From contig JAMLHJ010000009.1 of assembly GCA_023957245.1 (NCBI GenBank), positions 1-64,000 on the forward strand: 64,000 bases of DNA. The letters run 5' to 3'. A model generated the notes under the pieces. The model was not told the DNA's origin. It did not search any database and saw only the letters and a program-made list of their open reading frames with translations. A program made the position numbers and the translations under genes. The stretch is from Chitinophagales bacterium. GTDB taxonomy: Bacteria; Bacteroidota; Bacteroidia; Chitinophagales; JADIYW01. Shown here piece by piece: positions 1 through 9,113 of the stretch. Each line of letters begins with the position of its first letter. The stretch's first letter is position 1.

Positions 1-21
1 ACTTGATGCCGCTAAGGAGGT

Positions 22-52
22 GCAAAGATAACTGATTTTATTCAAAAACAAA
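22..52 (-). promoter_or_regulatory. Bacteroidota-type promoter reading leftward
   Basis: On the minus strand TTTG (52-49) is followed after 18 bases by TATCTTTG (30-23), an exact match to the phylum's TTTG / TAnnTTTG promoter pattern. Transcription would start near base 18 and leave the window on the left. A second TATCTTTGCAC lies upstream at 181-171 but lacks a clear -33 box. Tandem promoters of this kind often precede stable RNA operons, but the transcribed gene is outside the window, so its identity is unknown. Confidence 0.55.
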
Positions 53-172
53 AATTTTGTTTGAAAAAATTTTCTTTTTTATTTCAGTAGAGAAGCTTAA
101 AATCTCCTACATTACTCAACCGTTTGTTACCTCTTAAACCCCAAAGAACTGTGCCCCTTTTCAGAAGCGAGT

Positions 173-181
173 GCAAAGATA
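173..181 (-). promoter_or_regulatory. Second leftward -7 element
   Basis: The minus strand reads TATCTTTGC here and shares TATCTTTGCAC with the element at 30-20. No TTTG lies 18-20 bases upstream, so this is a -7 match only. It could be a distal promoter of the same leftward transcript. Confidence 0.35.
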
Positions 182-442
182 GCATTTCATTTCCCTATTT
201 TCCTAATGTTTCAAAAAGGTTTTTGAAATATTTTTTATTGTAGTGCATTAGTCACTGATTTATAAGGGATTTAAAATTACAATAGAGAAAGTACTCATTC
301 CATTTTGTTTAATATACTTAGCATTATGACAAGTTAGTATATGCTCAAATTTTAAAAATGTAACGATGTAACAATTTATCGATGACATCATGATTTTTAT
401 AGTGAGATAATACGAAATTATGATTTGAATGCCAATCAATAA

Positions 443-488
443 TATTTGATAGATTAATGCACGAGCGAGACGCTCGCACAAACTGAGG
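443..488. repeat. Palindromic intergenic repeat, copy 1
   Basis: A 46-base unit with an internal perfect hairpin CGAGCG-AGA-CGCTCG at 462-476. The second copy is 45 bases further right. Both copies share flanks (TATTTGAT before, AAACTGAGG after), so the repeat unit is longer than the hairpin itself. Confidence 0.6.
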
Positions 489-533
489 CATCATGCCTAG
501 TCATGTTCATTTGGTTTTTCGTTCAGGGGATAT

Positions 534-579
534 TATTTGATTGATTAATGCACGAGCGAGACACTCGCGAAAACTGAGG
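534..579. repeat. Palindromic intergenic repeat, copy 2
   Basis: This is a second copy of the 443-488 unit, differing at a handful of positions. In the hairpin, CGCTCG is replaced by CACTCG. That weakens one pair on one strand but leaves a G-U wobble on the other, so the fold may be retained in one RNA orientation. Confidence 0.6.
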
Positions 580-604
580 ACTCTATTCTATTACATTAAC
601 AGCC

Positions 605-1135
605 TCACACCCCATCAAACTCTTTGGGATAAATAACTGTACCTGAAACATCTTTAAGACCATCTGCAACAAGCTCAATTGCCATAAAAGCATTGACTGG
701 CACTTCAAATGGTGCTTTAATATTCCATCTTACTGCAGGTTCAAATCCAAACTTAGGATAATAATGTTCATGCCCTAATACAATTACTGATTGAAATCCC
801 AAATCTCTAGCCTCTTCTAATCCTTTAGTGATTAACTGTCCACCAATCCCACTTTTCTGAAATTCAGGTTTGACTGCCATTGGTGCGAGAGCAATACTTT
901 CATAAGAAGTTCTAGTATCACTCTTGATTGTGATTTTTGTAAATAAGATATGTCCAACAACTTCATCATTTAGAGTAGCGACAATTGAAAGCTTTGGAAT
1001 AAAAACTGCCAAATTTTTTCTCAATGCCTCCACTAATTTTGCCTCACCATCTTGCCCAAATGCAATATGATTAATATTGAAAACAGCTTCAAAATCATCA
1101 AATGTTTCTGTTCTAACTATTAATTGGTTAATCAT
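605..1135 (-). CDS. GNAT-family N-acetyltransferase (YhbS-like)
   Basis: A 176-residue cytoplasmic acetyltransferase. The acetyl-CoA binding motif appears as QKSGIGGQLI in the middle, preceded by LAPMAV. The stretch VLGHEHYYPKFGF is typical of the YhbS-like subgroup (COG3153). GNAT enzymes move an acetyl group from acetyl-CoA to an amine; the acceptor cannot be read from the sequence. It is the last gene of a leftward run, 112 bases after the PLP-enzyme gene and beyond that gene's terminator-like hairpin, so it may have its own promoter. Family assignment is secure; substrate is unknown. Confidence 0.85.
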   Translation of the reverse strand: MINQLIVRTETFDDFEAVFNINHIAFGQDGEAKLVEALRKNLAVFIPKLSIVATLNDEVVGHILFTKITIKSDTRTSYESIALAPMAVKPEFQKSGIGGQLITKGLEEARDLGFQSVIVLGHEHYYPKFGFEPAVRWNIKAPFEVPVNAFMAIELVADGLKDVSGTVIYPKEFDGV

Positions 1136-1223
1136 TTTGATACTACTAAAAAGAATAAATAAAATTTGAAGCTATAAATATCAGAAAAGTAAGAACTAAA
1201 AATCGAATGCAAACACTAAAATT

Positions 1224-1261
1224 AAAAAAAAAATAAAAAAACACCTCCTATATAATAGGTG
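1224..1261 (-). terminator. Intrinsic terminator overlapping a stop codon
   Basis: On the minus strand a stem of CACCT (1261-1257) with AGGTG (1246-1242) is followed by a long T-rich run (1241-1224). The left arm of the hairpin lies in the last codons of the upstream gene, whose TAG stop (1250-1248) sits in the loop. It would end transcripts coming from porQ and the PLP enzyme. Confidence 0.6.
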
Positions 1262-2138
1262 CATTATACAAGCCTCCTGTATGCAACAATACAATACGAC
1301 TACCTTTTGGAAAATAGCCTTGTTTTAAAAGCTGATTAAAAGCAAAGACCATTTTGGCAGTATAAACATAATCCAAAGGTATTGAAGTAAGATTCATAAA
1401 TCTTCTTGCAAATGACAACAATTCATCAGTCGTACGAGCATAGCCACCAAAATGAAATCCTTCAAAAACTTCAAAATTTTCTTTTTTTGTCAAATGCTTA
1501 ATATATGTTGTCAGCGTATCTTCTCCTTTTAATACAGAGACACCAACGGCAAACACTTTTTCAGATAATACATTAACCAATCCTGCTAAAGTTGTTCCTG
1601 TTCCACATGCTGAAACAATATAGTCAAAAGGCAAAGAAATTTCATCAATAATAGATTGGCAACCGACCATTCCTGCCTCTCCTCCTCCCCCTTCGGGAAT
1701 AAAATTGAATTTTGAAAAATCAATCTCAGGATACAATTGAATCAATTCTGAAATATCCTTATTCCTATATACTGTCCGATTCAAAGGGATTAATTTCATA
1801 CCACACTCCTTAGCTTTTTCAAGTGCTGGGTTATCATTTATCTCCCCTCTAACAATTCCAATTGATGGGATTCCTAATTTTTCGGCTATTGCTGCTACTG
1901 CTATAAGATGATTAGAATAAGCTCCGCCAAAAGTTAAAATACCATTGTAATTTCCTTCAAAAAACTTCAAAAGATGTCCATAAGATTTTCGCCATTTATT
2001 ACCTGAAATAATAGGGTGTATCAAATCATCTCTTTTGAAATACACTTCAACATCATAAGGTTCCCATTCATCGAACTCTACTCTTTGAAGAGGAGAAGGC
2101 AATTGCATTACATCTAATACCTTATTAAAGCTATTCAA
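1248..2138 (-). CDS. PLP-dependent ACC deaminase / D-cysteine desulfhydrase family enzyme
   Basis: A 296-residue fold-type II PLP enzyme. The cofactor lysine is Lys48 in SGNKWRK. GGAYSNH follows, then a glycine-rich GGGGEAG segment and the phosphate-binding loop SACGTGTTLAG. Family members either deaminate 1-aminocyclopropane-1-carboxylate or desulfhydrate D-cysteine. The family name alone does not choose, and D-cysteine or another D-amino acid is at least as likely as ACC in a non-plant-associated bacterium. It begins 2 bases after the porQ-like stop, so the two are co-transcribed, although no functional link is evident. Confidence 0.8.
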   Translation of the reverse strand: MNSFNKVLDVMQLPSPLQRVEFDEWEPYDVEVYFKRDDLIHPIISGNKWRKSYGHLLKFFEGNYNGILTFGGAYSNHLIAVAAIAEKLGIPSIGIVRGEINDNPALEKAKECGMKLIPLNRTVYRNKDISELIQLYPEIDFSKFNFIPEGGGGEAGMVGCQSIIDEISLPFDYIVSACGTGTTLAGLVNVLSEKVFAVGVSVLKGEDTLTTYIKHLTKKENFEVFEGFHFGGYARTTDELLSFARRFMNLTSIPLDYVYTAKMVFAFNQLLKQGYFPKGSRIVLLHTGGLYNAPII

Positions 2139-2140
2139 AA

Positions 2141-3181
2141 CTAATTGGTTTTATTCCCCCATTCATCTAAACGAATGGCTATTCCAATATTATTTAAAGA
2201 ACCAGAACTGTGATATTTGGAAAACGAATAATCTATTCTAAATTGTTGAATCACTATTCCAGCTCCTGCCGAAAGACCTACTAAGCCTTTCTTATCAGTG
2301 CTTCCCATTTCTATTCTTCTTAAATGATCATAGCCAACTCTCAGCCTGACAGGCTTTCCAGCTTCAATCTCTACACCAGCAATAATATGGGCAAATAACT
2401 TATCTACAAATCCTCTTTCTTGCTCACTTGTTCCACCAATAATTTGTTGTGAGGAAGTCTGTTTGGGTCTAGTCAAATCCCAAGATTGTAAATGATGCGC
2501 AACAAGATTCATTCTTATCGGCAATCTGTCAAATCGTTTTGAAACACCGAAACTCAAATCAATAGGTAAAGATTCTCTTTCTTGTCCTGGAATATATGAT
2601 TTAAGTTCAGTCCCAATATTTCTCAATAAAATGCTTGCAACTAAATTTTTATCTGTATTATGGTAAGAAGCAGATAAATCCATCGCTAAACCAAAAGAGT
2701 GATATTGTTCTATCGATGAAAAAATCATTTTAATATTAGCTCCATAAGTAAAATTTTTCCATACTCTAGCAGCACCACCAGCTAAATAAAAATCACCAGC
2801 CCTAAAATCCCCTGTCGAATTTCCCGCAGGGTCTCTTCCATCAAATTTTCCGTAAGTCACATAAGATGCTGAAGAAGAAAATGTAGTCTTCAATTTATCA
2901 GAATGGTGTCCATAAGCAATTGTACCAAAATTAGTTCCTGCTAAATAAAATCCTGTATTGAAAGATATCTCTTTATGCACACTTTCTCCCAATAATGACG
3001 GATTGGCAATAGACAACGCAATATCTTCTTTAGGAGAAGCATAATATGCACCTCCCATTGCTGTAGCTTTGGCACTCACTGGCAAATCCAAAAAACTATA
3101 TGTGCTTGTACCTCCTAATTGCGCTATCGCATATATAGGAGAAAACAAAATCAATAAAATAATTACTCTCTGATAATACAT
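2141..3181 (-). CDS. porQ: Type IX secretion system protein PorQ-like
   Basis: A 346-residue protein with a signal peptide (hydrophobic residues 5-18, cleavage after IAQ). An outer-membrane beta-barrel-like body follows, rich in alternating aromatic and glycine residues (e.g. ATAMGGAYYA, FGVSKRF, RVGYDHLRR). This pattern and the length fit PorQ of the FadL-like/PorV superfamily. PorQ acts at the outer membrane in T9SS cargo handling. Two other T9SS genes occur in the window (a PorT-like gene at 57020-57754 and a sorted cargo protein at 29565-30827). First gene of a leftward operon. Confidence 0.75.
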   Translation of the reverse strand: MYYQRVIILLILFSPIYAIAQLGGTSTYSFLDLPVSAKATAMGGAYYASPKEDIALSIANPSLLGESVHKEISFNTGFYLAGTNFGTIAYGHHSDKLKTTFSSSASYVTYGKFDGRDPAGNSTGDFRAGDFYLAGGAARVWKNFTYGANIKMIFSSIEQYHSFGLAMDLSASYHNTDKNLVASILLRNIGTELKSYIPGQERESLPIDLSFGVSKRFDRLPIRMNLVAHHLQSWDLTRPKQTSSQQIIGGTSEQERGFVDKLFAHIIAGVEIEAGKPVRLRVGYDHLRRIEMGSTDKKGLVGLSAGAGIVIQQFRIDYSFSKYHSSGSLNNIGIAIRLDEWGNKTN

Positions 3182-3531
3182 AAAAATTGTATTCCTGCTA
3201 AGCTATGATATTTCTATTTAAAAATTTGAATAATCTATTTATAAATCAATGTTAGTTAGTGGAATGAAAGACATTTTATTAGAAGAACTAAAAACATATA
3301 CATAAACCTATTAGAATAAACATACCTAAAATTGGGTATAGAATTAAATTATCTTAATAATTTCTATTAATACCCTTACACCATATTAATAATGGTCAAA
3401 ATAAAGTCAAAAACATTAAGCATATATTAATTATAGGTTTAAAAGTCAATTTCTTTAACAATAATGCTTTTTAAGTGTCTAGTATTTAGTAGATTTGCGC
3501 TAGTTTAGAATGAATATAAATTAAGAAAGAA
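3182..3531. other. Divergent intergenic region between porQ and sufB
   Basis: About 350 very AT-rich bases separate the leftward porQ run from the rightward suf operon. The suf promoter lies at its right end (3468-3497). I see no ORF, repeat or RNA structure in the rest. A recognisable Bacteroidota -7 element for porQ was not found. Confidence 0.6.
3468..3497 (+). promoter_or_regulatory. suf operon promoter
   Basis: TAGATTTG at 3490-3497 matches the -7 consensus TAnnTTTG exactly. A T-run at 3468-3472 sits about 18 bases upstream in the -33 position, though without the final G of TTTG. The predicted start of transcription is near 3502, about 30 bases before the sufB ATG at 3532. Confidence 0.5.
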
Positions 3532-4977
3532 ATGAGTGACCAAAACCAAATTCTCGAGGATTTATCGACATCCGATTACAAATACGGTTTTGTAACCAAT
3601 ATTGAACAAGAATTTGCACCCAAAGGATTATCAGAAGACATTGTCAGGTTTATATCTACTAAGAAAGAAGAACCAGAATGGATGTTAGAATGGAGATTAA
3701 AAGCTTTCAGAGAATGGCAGAAAATGGAAGAACCTGAATGGGCAAATGTACACTTCCCAAAGATTGACTTTCAAGATATTATCTATTATGCAGCTCCAAA
3801 AGTAAAGAAAGAGTTGAATAGCTTAGATGAAGTTGACCCAGAACTTTTAAAGACATTTGAAAAATTGGGAATTTCATTAGAAGAGCAAAAGAGATTGAGT
3901 GGTGTTGCGATGGACATCGTAGTGGATAGTGTTTCAGTGAAAACAACATTTCAGAAAACGCTTAAAGAAAAAGGGATTATTTTCTGTTCTATGAGTGATG
4001 CTATCAAAAACCATCCTGATTTAGTCAAAAAATATATTGGTACAGTTGTTCCGATAAAAGACAATTTTTTTGCAGCATTGAATAGTGCCGTTTTCAGTGA
4101 TGGTTCATTTTGTTATATCCCCAAAGGAATAAAATGCCCTATGGAGCTATCCACCTATTTCAGAATCAACGCTGCTGGTTCGGGACAATTTGAAAGAACA
4201 TTACTAGTTGTTGACGAAGGCGGATATGCAAGTTATTTGGAAGGATGTACTGCTCCTCAAAGAGATGAAAATCAACTTCACGCTGCAGTTGTAGAATTGG
4301 TAGCAATGGATGATGCAGAAATCAAATATTCTACCGTTCAGAACTGGTATCCAGGTGATAAAGATGGTAAAGGAGGAGTCTATAACTTCGTTACAAAAAG
4401 AGGAATGTGCAAAGGGAAAAATTCTAAAATCAGTTGGACTCAAGTAGAGACAGGTTCGGCGATTACGTGGAAATATCCAAGTTGTATTTTAGCTGGAGAT
4501 AATTCTATTGGAGAGTTTTATTCTGTAGCGGTCACCAATCATTTCCAGCAAGCAGATACAGGAACAAAAATGATTCATATCGGAAAGAATACTAAAAGTC
4601 GAATAGTATCTAAAGGTATCAGTATTGGTAAGAGTCAAAACACATATAGAGGTCTTGTAAAAGTGCATAAGAAAGCAGAAAATGCAAGAAATTTTTCACA
4701 ATGTGACTCTTTATTAATGGGTAATCGCTGTGGTGCACATACTTTCCCCTATATAGAAGTTGACAACCGTTCTGCGAAAGTCGAACATGAAGCAACTACT
4801 TCAAAAATTAGTGAAGACATTTTGTTCTATTGTCAACAAAGAGGAATAGATAGCGAACAAGCAGTAGCAATGATTGTCAATGGATTCTGTAAAGAAGTTA
4901 TGGACAATCTACCTATGGAATTTGCTGTTGAAGCTCGTAAATTATTAAATATTTCATTAGAAGGATCAGTAGGATAA
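3532..4977 (+). CDS. sufB: Fe-S cluster assembly scaffold protein SufB
   Basis: A 481-residue SufB, full length for the family. It has the [12 protein letters not shown] region, the repetitive beta-helix core, and the C-terminal block with [10 protein letters not shown] (Cys near residue 400), EHEATTSKI and FYCQQRGI. SufB builds the nascent Fe-S cluster with SufC and SufD and receives sulfur via SufE. It is the first gene of the suf operon and is preceded by an exact -7 promoter element. The ATG at 3532 is the only sensible start. Confidence 0.97.
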   Translation: MSDQNQILEDLSTSDYKYGFVTNIEQEFAPKGLSEDIVRFISTKKEEPEWMLEWRLKAFREWQKMEEPEWANVHFPKIDFQDIIYYAAPKVKKELNSLDEVDPELLKTFEKLGISLEEQKRLSGVAMDIVVDSVSVKTTFQKTLKEKGIIFCSMSDAIKNHPDLVKKYIGTVVPIKDNFFAALNSAVFSDGSFCYIPKGIKCPMELSTYFRINAAGSGQFERTLLVVDEGGYASYLEGCTAPQRDENQLHAAVVELVAMDDAEIKYSTVQNWYPGDKDGKGGVYNFVTKRGMCKGKNSKISWTQVETGSAITWKYPSCILAGDNSIGEFYSVAVTNHFQQADTGTKMIHIGKNTKSRIVSKGISIGKSQNTYRGLVKVHKKAENARNFSQCDSLLMGNRCGAHTFPYIEVDNRSAKVEHEATTSKISEDILFYCQQRGIDSEQAVAMIVNGFCKEVMDNLPMEFAVEARKLLNISLEGSVG

Positions 4978-5000
4978 TCCTTAAAACAACTCAATATATC

Positions 5001-5756
5001 ATGCTCAAAATAAATAATCTTAAAGCAGGAATTGCAGGTAAAGAAATCTTAAAAGGTTTAAATTTAGAAGTCAATGCTGGAGAAGTCCATGCTATCATGG
5101 GACCCAATGGAACGGGAAAGAGTACATTAGGTAATGTTTTATCAGGTAAAGATGGTTATGATGTAAGCGAAGGCTCAGCTCTATTAGAAGGTGTAGAACT
5201 ATTGGAACTTTCGCCAGAGGAAAGAGCACAACTAGGTTTATTTTTAGCTTTTCAGTATCCTGTAGAAATTCCAGGAGTAAGTAATGCCAATTTCCTAAAA
5301 GCTTCTATTAATGAAATCAGAAAATCAAAAGGACAAAATCCTATTTCAGCTCCAGAGTTTTTAAAACTTTTGAGAGAGAAAATGGAATTAGTAGAAATGC
5401 AGAAAGATTTCATCAGCCGTTCTGTTAACGTAGGGTTTTCTGGTGGCGAAAAGAAAAGAAATGAGATTCTCCAAATGGCAATGCTCAATCCTAAATTGGC
5501 TATTCTTGATGAGACTGACTCAGGATTGGACATTGATGCACTTCGTATAGTTGCCAATGGTGTAAACAAATTGAGGACAAATGACAATGCATTTATTATC
5601 ATCACTCACTATCAAAGGCTATTAGACTATATCGTTCCTGATTTTGTACATGTGATGTATGATGGTCGTATCGTAAAATCTGGAGATAAATCTCTAGCAC
5701 TAGAATTAGAGGAAAAAGGATATGATTGGATAAAGGAAGAAGTAGAAGCACTATAA
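5001..5756 (+). CDS. sufC: Fe-S cluster assembly ATPase SufC
   Basis: A 251-residue ABC-type ATPase that is soluble and not part of a transporter. Walker A is GPNGTGKST (34-42), the signature is FSGGE (146-150), the Walker B end is LDETDSGLD (Asp170, Glu171), and the switch His is His203. SufC dimerises on the SufB-SufD complex and drives the shape change needed for cluster assembly. It starts 23 bases after sufB. Confidence 0.97.
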   Translation: MLKINNLKAGIAGKEILKGLNLEVNAGEVHAIMGPNGTGKSTLGNVLSGKDGYDVSEGSALLEGVELLELSPEERAQLGLFLAFQYPVEIPGVSNANFLKASINEIRKSKGQNPISAPEFLKLLREKMELVEMQKDFISRSVNVGFSGGEKKRNEILQMAMLNPKLAILDETDSGLDIDALRIVANGVNKLRTNDNAFIIITHYQRLLDYIVPDFVHVMYDGRIVKSGDKSLALELEEKGYDWIKEEVEAL

Positions 5757-5787
5757 TTCAATTTGTCCACTATTGAACTTTAAAAAA

Positions 5788-7089
5788 ATGACTACAATAA
5801 TAGATACCTCAATATATAGCGAAGCATTTGATAATGTCTTAAATCAAAAAGCTCTTAGTGAAGGCATTTTGCAAAAAAAACAAAAAGCACTTCAACAATT
5901 TGAGCAATTGGGTATTCCTAACATGAAAAATGAAGAATGGAAGAATACTTATTTGGCTAAATATTTGAAAAAGGGATTTCAACCAGGACTGGTCAAAAAA
6001 GACTTATCCAAAACAGAAACAATAGCAGAAATATTACCTTCATTAACAGAGAATATCAATAGAATCGTAATTATAGACGGGCTTTTTTCTCAAGAACTTT
6101 CTCAGATTCATCCTTCCATTCAATACAATATATTTTCTACATCACATTGTTGGTCTGAAGATATTCAAAATGCAAATCAAATATTTTCTTCATTAACTGA
6201 TGAAAAAAAACAATCTCTTACTTCTCTCAATACCGCATTGTCTCAAGATGGAGTATTTATTGAAGTGGTAGAAGGTGGTTCTGCTCATGTTGAACTTTTG
6301 ATTGTTCAGACAGGTTCAGATATTATTTCAATGCCTAGAAATATTATCCAAGTAGGGAAAAATGCTTATCTCAACATTGCTGAACAGCATATTCTCATTG
6401 AAGGACATAGCATGACCAATATGGTTGCAGAAATTGTAATGGAAGAAAATGCAAAAATCGAATGGGTGAAAATCCAAGATGCAGGAGATCAATATCATCT
6501 AATAGATAGTAGTTATGTCAGCCAAAAGGAAAATAGCAGATATCATTGCACTACACTTTCATTGACAGGAGATTTATTGAGAAACCAACAGTACATACAA
6601 ATTGCTGGTGAACAAGCTCATGCTGATTTGGGTGGAATTTATATTCTAGAAAACCAACAACAAGCTGATAATATTATTGTCATAGAACACCAAGTTCCTA
6701 ATACCACTTCTAATCAACTTTACAAAGGAATATTAGATGGAAGTAGTACAGGAGTATTTAATGGCAAAATTATCGTTGTAGAAGATGCACAAAAAACGGA
6801 TGCTTATCAATCTAATAAAAACATCTTATTATCAGACGATGCAGCAGTATTTACTAGACCTCAATTGGAAATATATGCTGATGATGTAAAATGTAGTCAT
6901 GGTGCTACTTCGTCACAAATCGAAGATTACGAATCTTTCTATTTAAGAAGTAGAGGTATTGGGAAAGAATTATCCAAAGCATTGTTAATGTTTGCTTTTG
7001 TTGCTGATGTTGTTGAGGAAATAGAAAACACAACATTGAAAGAATGGGTAAAATCTCGTATTTCTACTAAACTAAAAATTGATTTATAA
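5788..7089 (+). CDS. sufD: Fe-S cluster assembly protein SufD
   Basis: This 433-residue SufD has the SufB/SufD C-terminal beta-helix fold, with KCSHGATSSQI and FYLRSRGI near the end. SufD is the partner of SufB in the SufBC2D complex and helps iron entry. I take the ATG at 5788 (MTTIIDTS). A TTG five codons upstream is open but less likely. Divergence in the N-terminal half is normal for SufD. The stop lies 1 base before the sufS ATG, showing tight co-translation. Confidence 0.93.
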   Translation: MTTIIDTSIYSEAFDNVLNQKALSEGILQKKQKALQQFEQLGIPNMKNEEWKNTYLAKYLKKGFQPGLVKKDLSKTETIAEILPSLTENINRIVIIDGLFSQELSQIHPSIQYNIFSTSHCWSEDIQNANQIFSSLTDEKKQSLTSLNTALSQDGVFIEVVEGGSAHVELLIVQTGSDIISMPRNIIQVGKNAYLNIAEQHILIEGHSMTNMVAEIVMEENAKIEWVKIQDAGDQYHLIDSSYVSQKENSRYHCTTLSLTGDLLRNQQYIQIAGEQAHADLGGIYILENQQQADNIIVIEHQVPNTTSNQLYKGILDGSSTGVFNGKIIVVEDAQKTDAYQSNKNILLSDDAAVFTRPQLEIYADDVKCSHGATSSQIEDYESFYLRSRGIGKELSKALLMFAFVADVVEEIENTTLKEWVKSRISTKLKIDL

Positions 7090-7090
7090 A

Positions 7091-8326
7091 ATGGGAGCCA
7101 TTACTACAGGATTGAATGTACAAGCCATTAGAGAAGATTTTCCTATTTTAAAAACACTTGTTCACAATAAACCTTTGGTATATTTTGACAATGCAGCATC
7201 TACGCAGAAACCTAAAATAGTTTTAGATACAGAATATCATTATTATTCCTCTCAATATGCAAATATTCACAGAGGCGTTCACTATTTAAGTCAAATAGGA
7301 ACAGAACTTTACGAAAAAACTAGACATATCGTAAAAGATTTCATTGGGGCAAATTCTGAAAGAGAAATTATTTTTACCAAAGGAACTACCAATAGCATCA
7401 ACTTATTGGCTTATTCATGGTCTTCAGCATTTTTAAAACCTGGTGATGAAATTCTGATTACAGGAATGGAACATCATTCCAATATTGTCCCATGGCAATT
7501 GGCCTGTCAAAGACATGGTGCAACATTAAAAGTTGTCCCTCTACAAGAAGATGGTTCTATCAATATTGATGAAGTCAAAAATATGATTTCAGAAAAGACT
7601 AGGTTGTTTTCTTTCACTTACGTTTCTAATGCACTTGGAACAATCAATCCAGTAAAGGAAATGACAGCTATTGCTCACCAAGCAGGAGCACATGTCTTAA
7701 TTGATGCAGCACAAGCAATCCAACATATAGCAATCAATGTCCAAGAACTCAACTGTGATTTTTTAGCATTTTCTGGGCATAAGATTTATGGCCCTACAGG
7801 AACAGGAATTCTATATGGAAAAGAAGCTCTTCTTGATGCTATGCCACCATTTGAAGGTGGAGGAGATATGATAAAAGATGTCAAATTTGAACAAACATCT
7901 TTCAATGAGCTTCCATTCAAATTTGAGGCAGGAACACCTAATATTGCTGGAACAATTGCATTAGGAACAGCTATTGAATATGTTGAGAAAATCGGCTTAG
8001 ATAATATTTTTGCTTACGAGGAAGAATTATTGAAATACGGAACTGAACAATTACAGCAAATAAATGGTTTGACTATCTATGGTAACTCCATTCATAAGTC
8101 TAGTGTACTCTCATTTTTACTTGACGGAGCGCATCCTTATGATGTTGGTGTTATTTTAGACCATTTAGGAATTGCAATTAGAACTGGTCACCATTGCACA
8201 CAACCAATAATGGATTATTTTTGCATCCCAGGAACTTGTAGAGCATCAATAGCCTTCTATAATACAAAAGAAGAAATAGATTTATTAGTTACTGGAATTC
8301 AGAGAGCATCTAAAATGCTTTTATAA
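7091..8326 (+). CDS. sufS: Cysteine desulfurase SufS
   Basis: This 411-residue class V aminotransferase fold enzyme is of the SufS (group II) type. The PLP lysine is Lys231 in SGHKIYGPTG. The active-site cysteine is Cys369 in RTGHHC, on the short, structured loop typical of SufS rather than the flexible IscS loop. It takes sulfur from L-cysteine, leaving alanine, and hands it to SufE (next gene). The ATG at 7091 follows the sufD stop by one base. An upstream TTG at 7079 would overlap sufD and is not needed. Confidence 0.95.
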   Translation: MGAITTGLNVQAIREDFPILKTLVHNKPLVYFDNAASTQKPKIVLDTEYHYYSSQYANIHRGVHYLSQIGTELYEKTRHIVKDFIGANSEREIIFTKGTTNSINLLAYSWSSAFLKPGDEILITGMEHHSNIVPWQLACQRHGATLKVVPLQEDGSINIDEVKNMISEKTRLFSFTYVSNALGTINPVKEMTAIAHQAGAHVLIDAAQAIQHIAINVQELNCDFLAFSGHKIYGPTGTGILYGKEALLDAMPPFEGGGDMIKDVKFEQTSFNELPFKFEAGTPNIAGTIALGTAIEYVEKIGLDNIFAYEEELLKYGTEQLQQINGLTIYGNSIHKSSVLSFLLDGAHPYDVGVILDHLGIAIRTGHHCTQPIMDYFCIPGTCRASIAFYNTKEEIDLLVTGIQRASKMLL

Positions 8327-8334
8327 ACGACAAT

Positions 8335-8754
8335 ATGAGTATCAACGAAATTCAGGATAGCATAATAGAAGACTTCTCAATGTATGAAGATTGGGCAGAT
8401 AAGTACGAGTTCATTATTGAATTGGGGAAAGAGCTTCCTGCTATGAACGAGTTATATAAAATAGAAGAGAATCTCATCAAAGGTTGCCAATCTAGAGTCT
8501 GGTTGCATGCCCATGAAGAAGAAGGAGTTTTGAAATTTCAAGCAGATAGTGATGCAATTATCACCAAAGGAATTATTGGTCTATTAATCAAAGTATTTAG
8601 TGGACACACTGCTCAAGAAATTGCAAATACTGATATTTACTTTTTAAAAGAAATAGGTTTACAAGAACACCTCTCACCTACTAGAGCCAATGGATTGGTC
8701 TCTATGGTCAAACAAATCAAAAATTACGCCATCGCATTTAATTTAAAATCATAA
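8335..8754 (+). CDS. sufE: Sulfur acceptor protein SufE
   Basis: A 139-residue SufE-fold protein with the sulfur-carrying Cys51 in KGCQSRVWL. It accepts persulfide from SufS and passes it to SufB. Length and cysteine position match canonical SufE. It starts 8 bases after sufS and is the fifth gene of the operon. Confidence 0.95.
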   Translation: MSINEIQDSIIEDFSMYEDWADKYEFIIELGKELPAMNELYKIEENLIKGCQSRVWLHAHEEEGVLKFQADSDAIITKGIIGLLIKVFSGHTAQEIANTDIYFLKEIGLQEHLSPTRANGLVSMVKQIKNYAIAFNLKS

Positions 8755-8763
8755 TTTTACACA

Positions 8764-9078
8764 TTGAAAAATTTCATTGAAATACAAAATTCTGCTATCG
8801 AAGTTTTACAGGAAATATTTGACCCTGAAATTCCTGTCAATATCTATGATTTGGGATTGATTTATGAAGTCAATGTCAACCCTGACAATGATATTCATAT
8901 CGTCATGACCTTAACATCTCCCAACTGCCCTGTTGCAGAAAGTCTCCCTGTAGAAGTTGAAGATAAACTAAAAGAGATTGAAGGTGTTAATGAAGTGAAA
9001 GTAGATTTAACTTTCGAACCAGTTTGGACAACGGAGCTGATGACAGAAGCAGCGAAGCTCGAACTTGGATTTTTATAA
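8764..9078 (+). CDS. SufT-like DUF59 (MIP18 family) iron-sulfur maturation factor
   Basis: This small 104-residue DUF59 protein carries the family signature DPEIPVNIYDLGLIY and SPNCPVAE with its conserved cysteine. Members placed in suf operons (SufT and relatives) assist late Fe-S cluster delivery; PaaD belongs to the same superfamily. No ATG, GTG or other start lies in frame between the sufE stop and the conserved domain. The TTG at 8764 is therefore the probable start, giving a normal-length N terminus. Confidence 0.88.
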   Translation: MKNFIEIQNSAIEVLQEIFDPEIPVNIYDLGLIYEVNVNPDNDIHIVMTLTSPNCPVAESLPVEVEDKLKEIEGVNEVKVDLTFEPVWTTELMTEAAKLELGFL

Positions 9079-9113
9079 CAATAATAATCATTAAATCAAA
9101 AAAACCTTATACC

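Larger units (their letters stand above)
1..604. other. Non-coding left end
   Basis: I find no credible gene here. The 73-codon frame on the minus strand at 260-481 runs through a palindromic repeat, has low-complexity Ile/Tyr-rich composition and resembles no family, so I treat it as chance. The stretch holds two leftward TATCTTTGCAC promoter-like elements (22-30 and 173-181) and two copies of a 46-bp palindromic repeat (443-488 and 534-579). Confidence 0.7.

Noticed and set aside
260-481. 73-codon minus-strand frame
   Set aside because: It overlaps the palindromic repeat, has low-complexity composition and shows no family resemblance.
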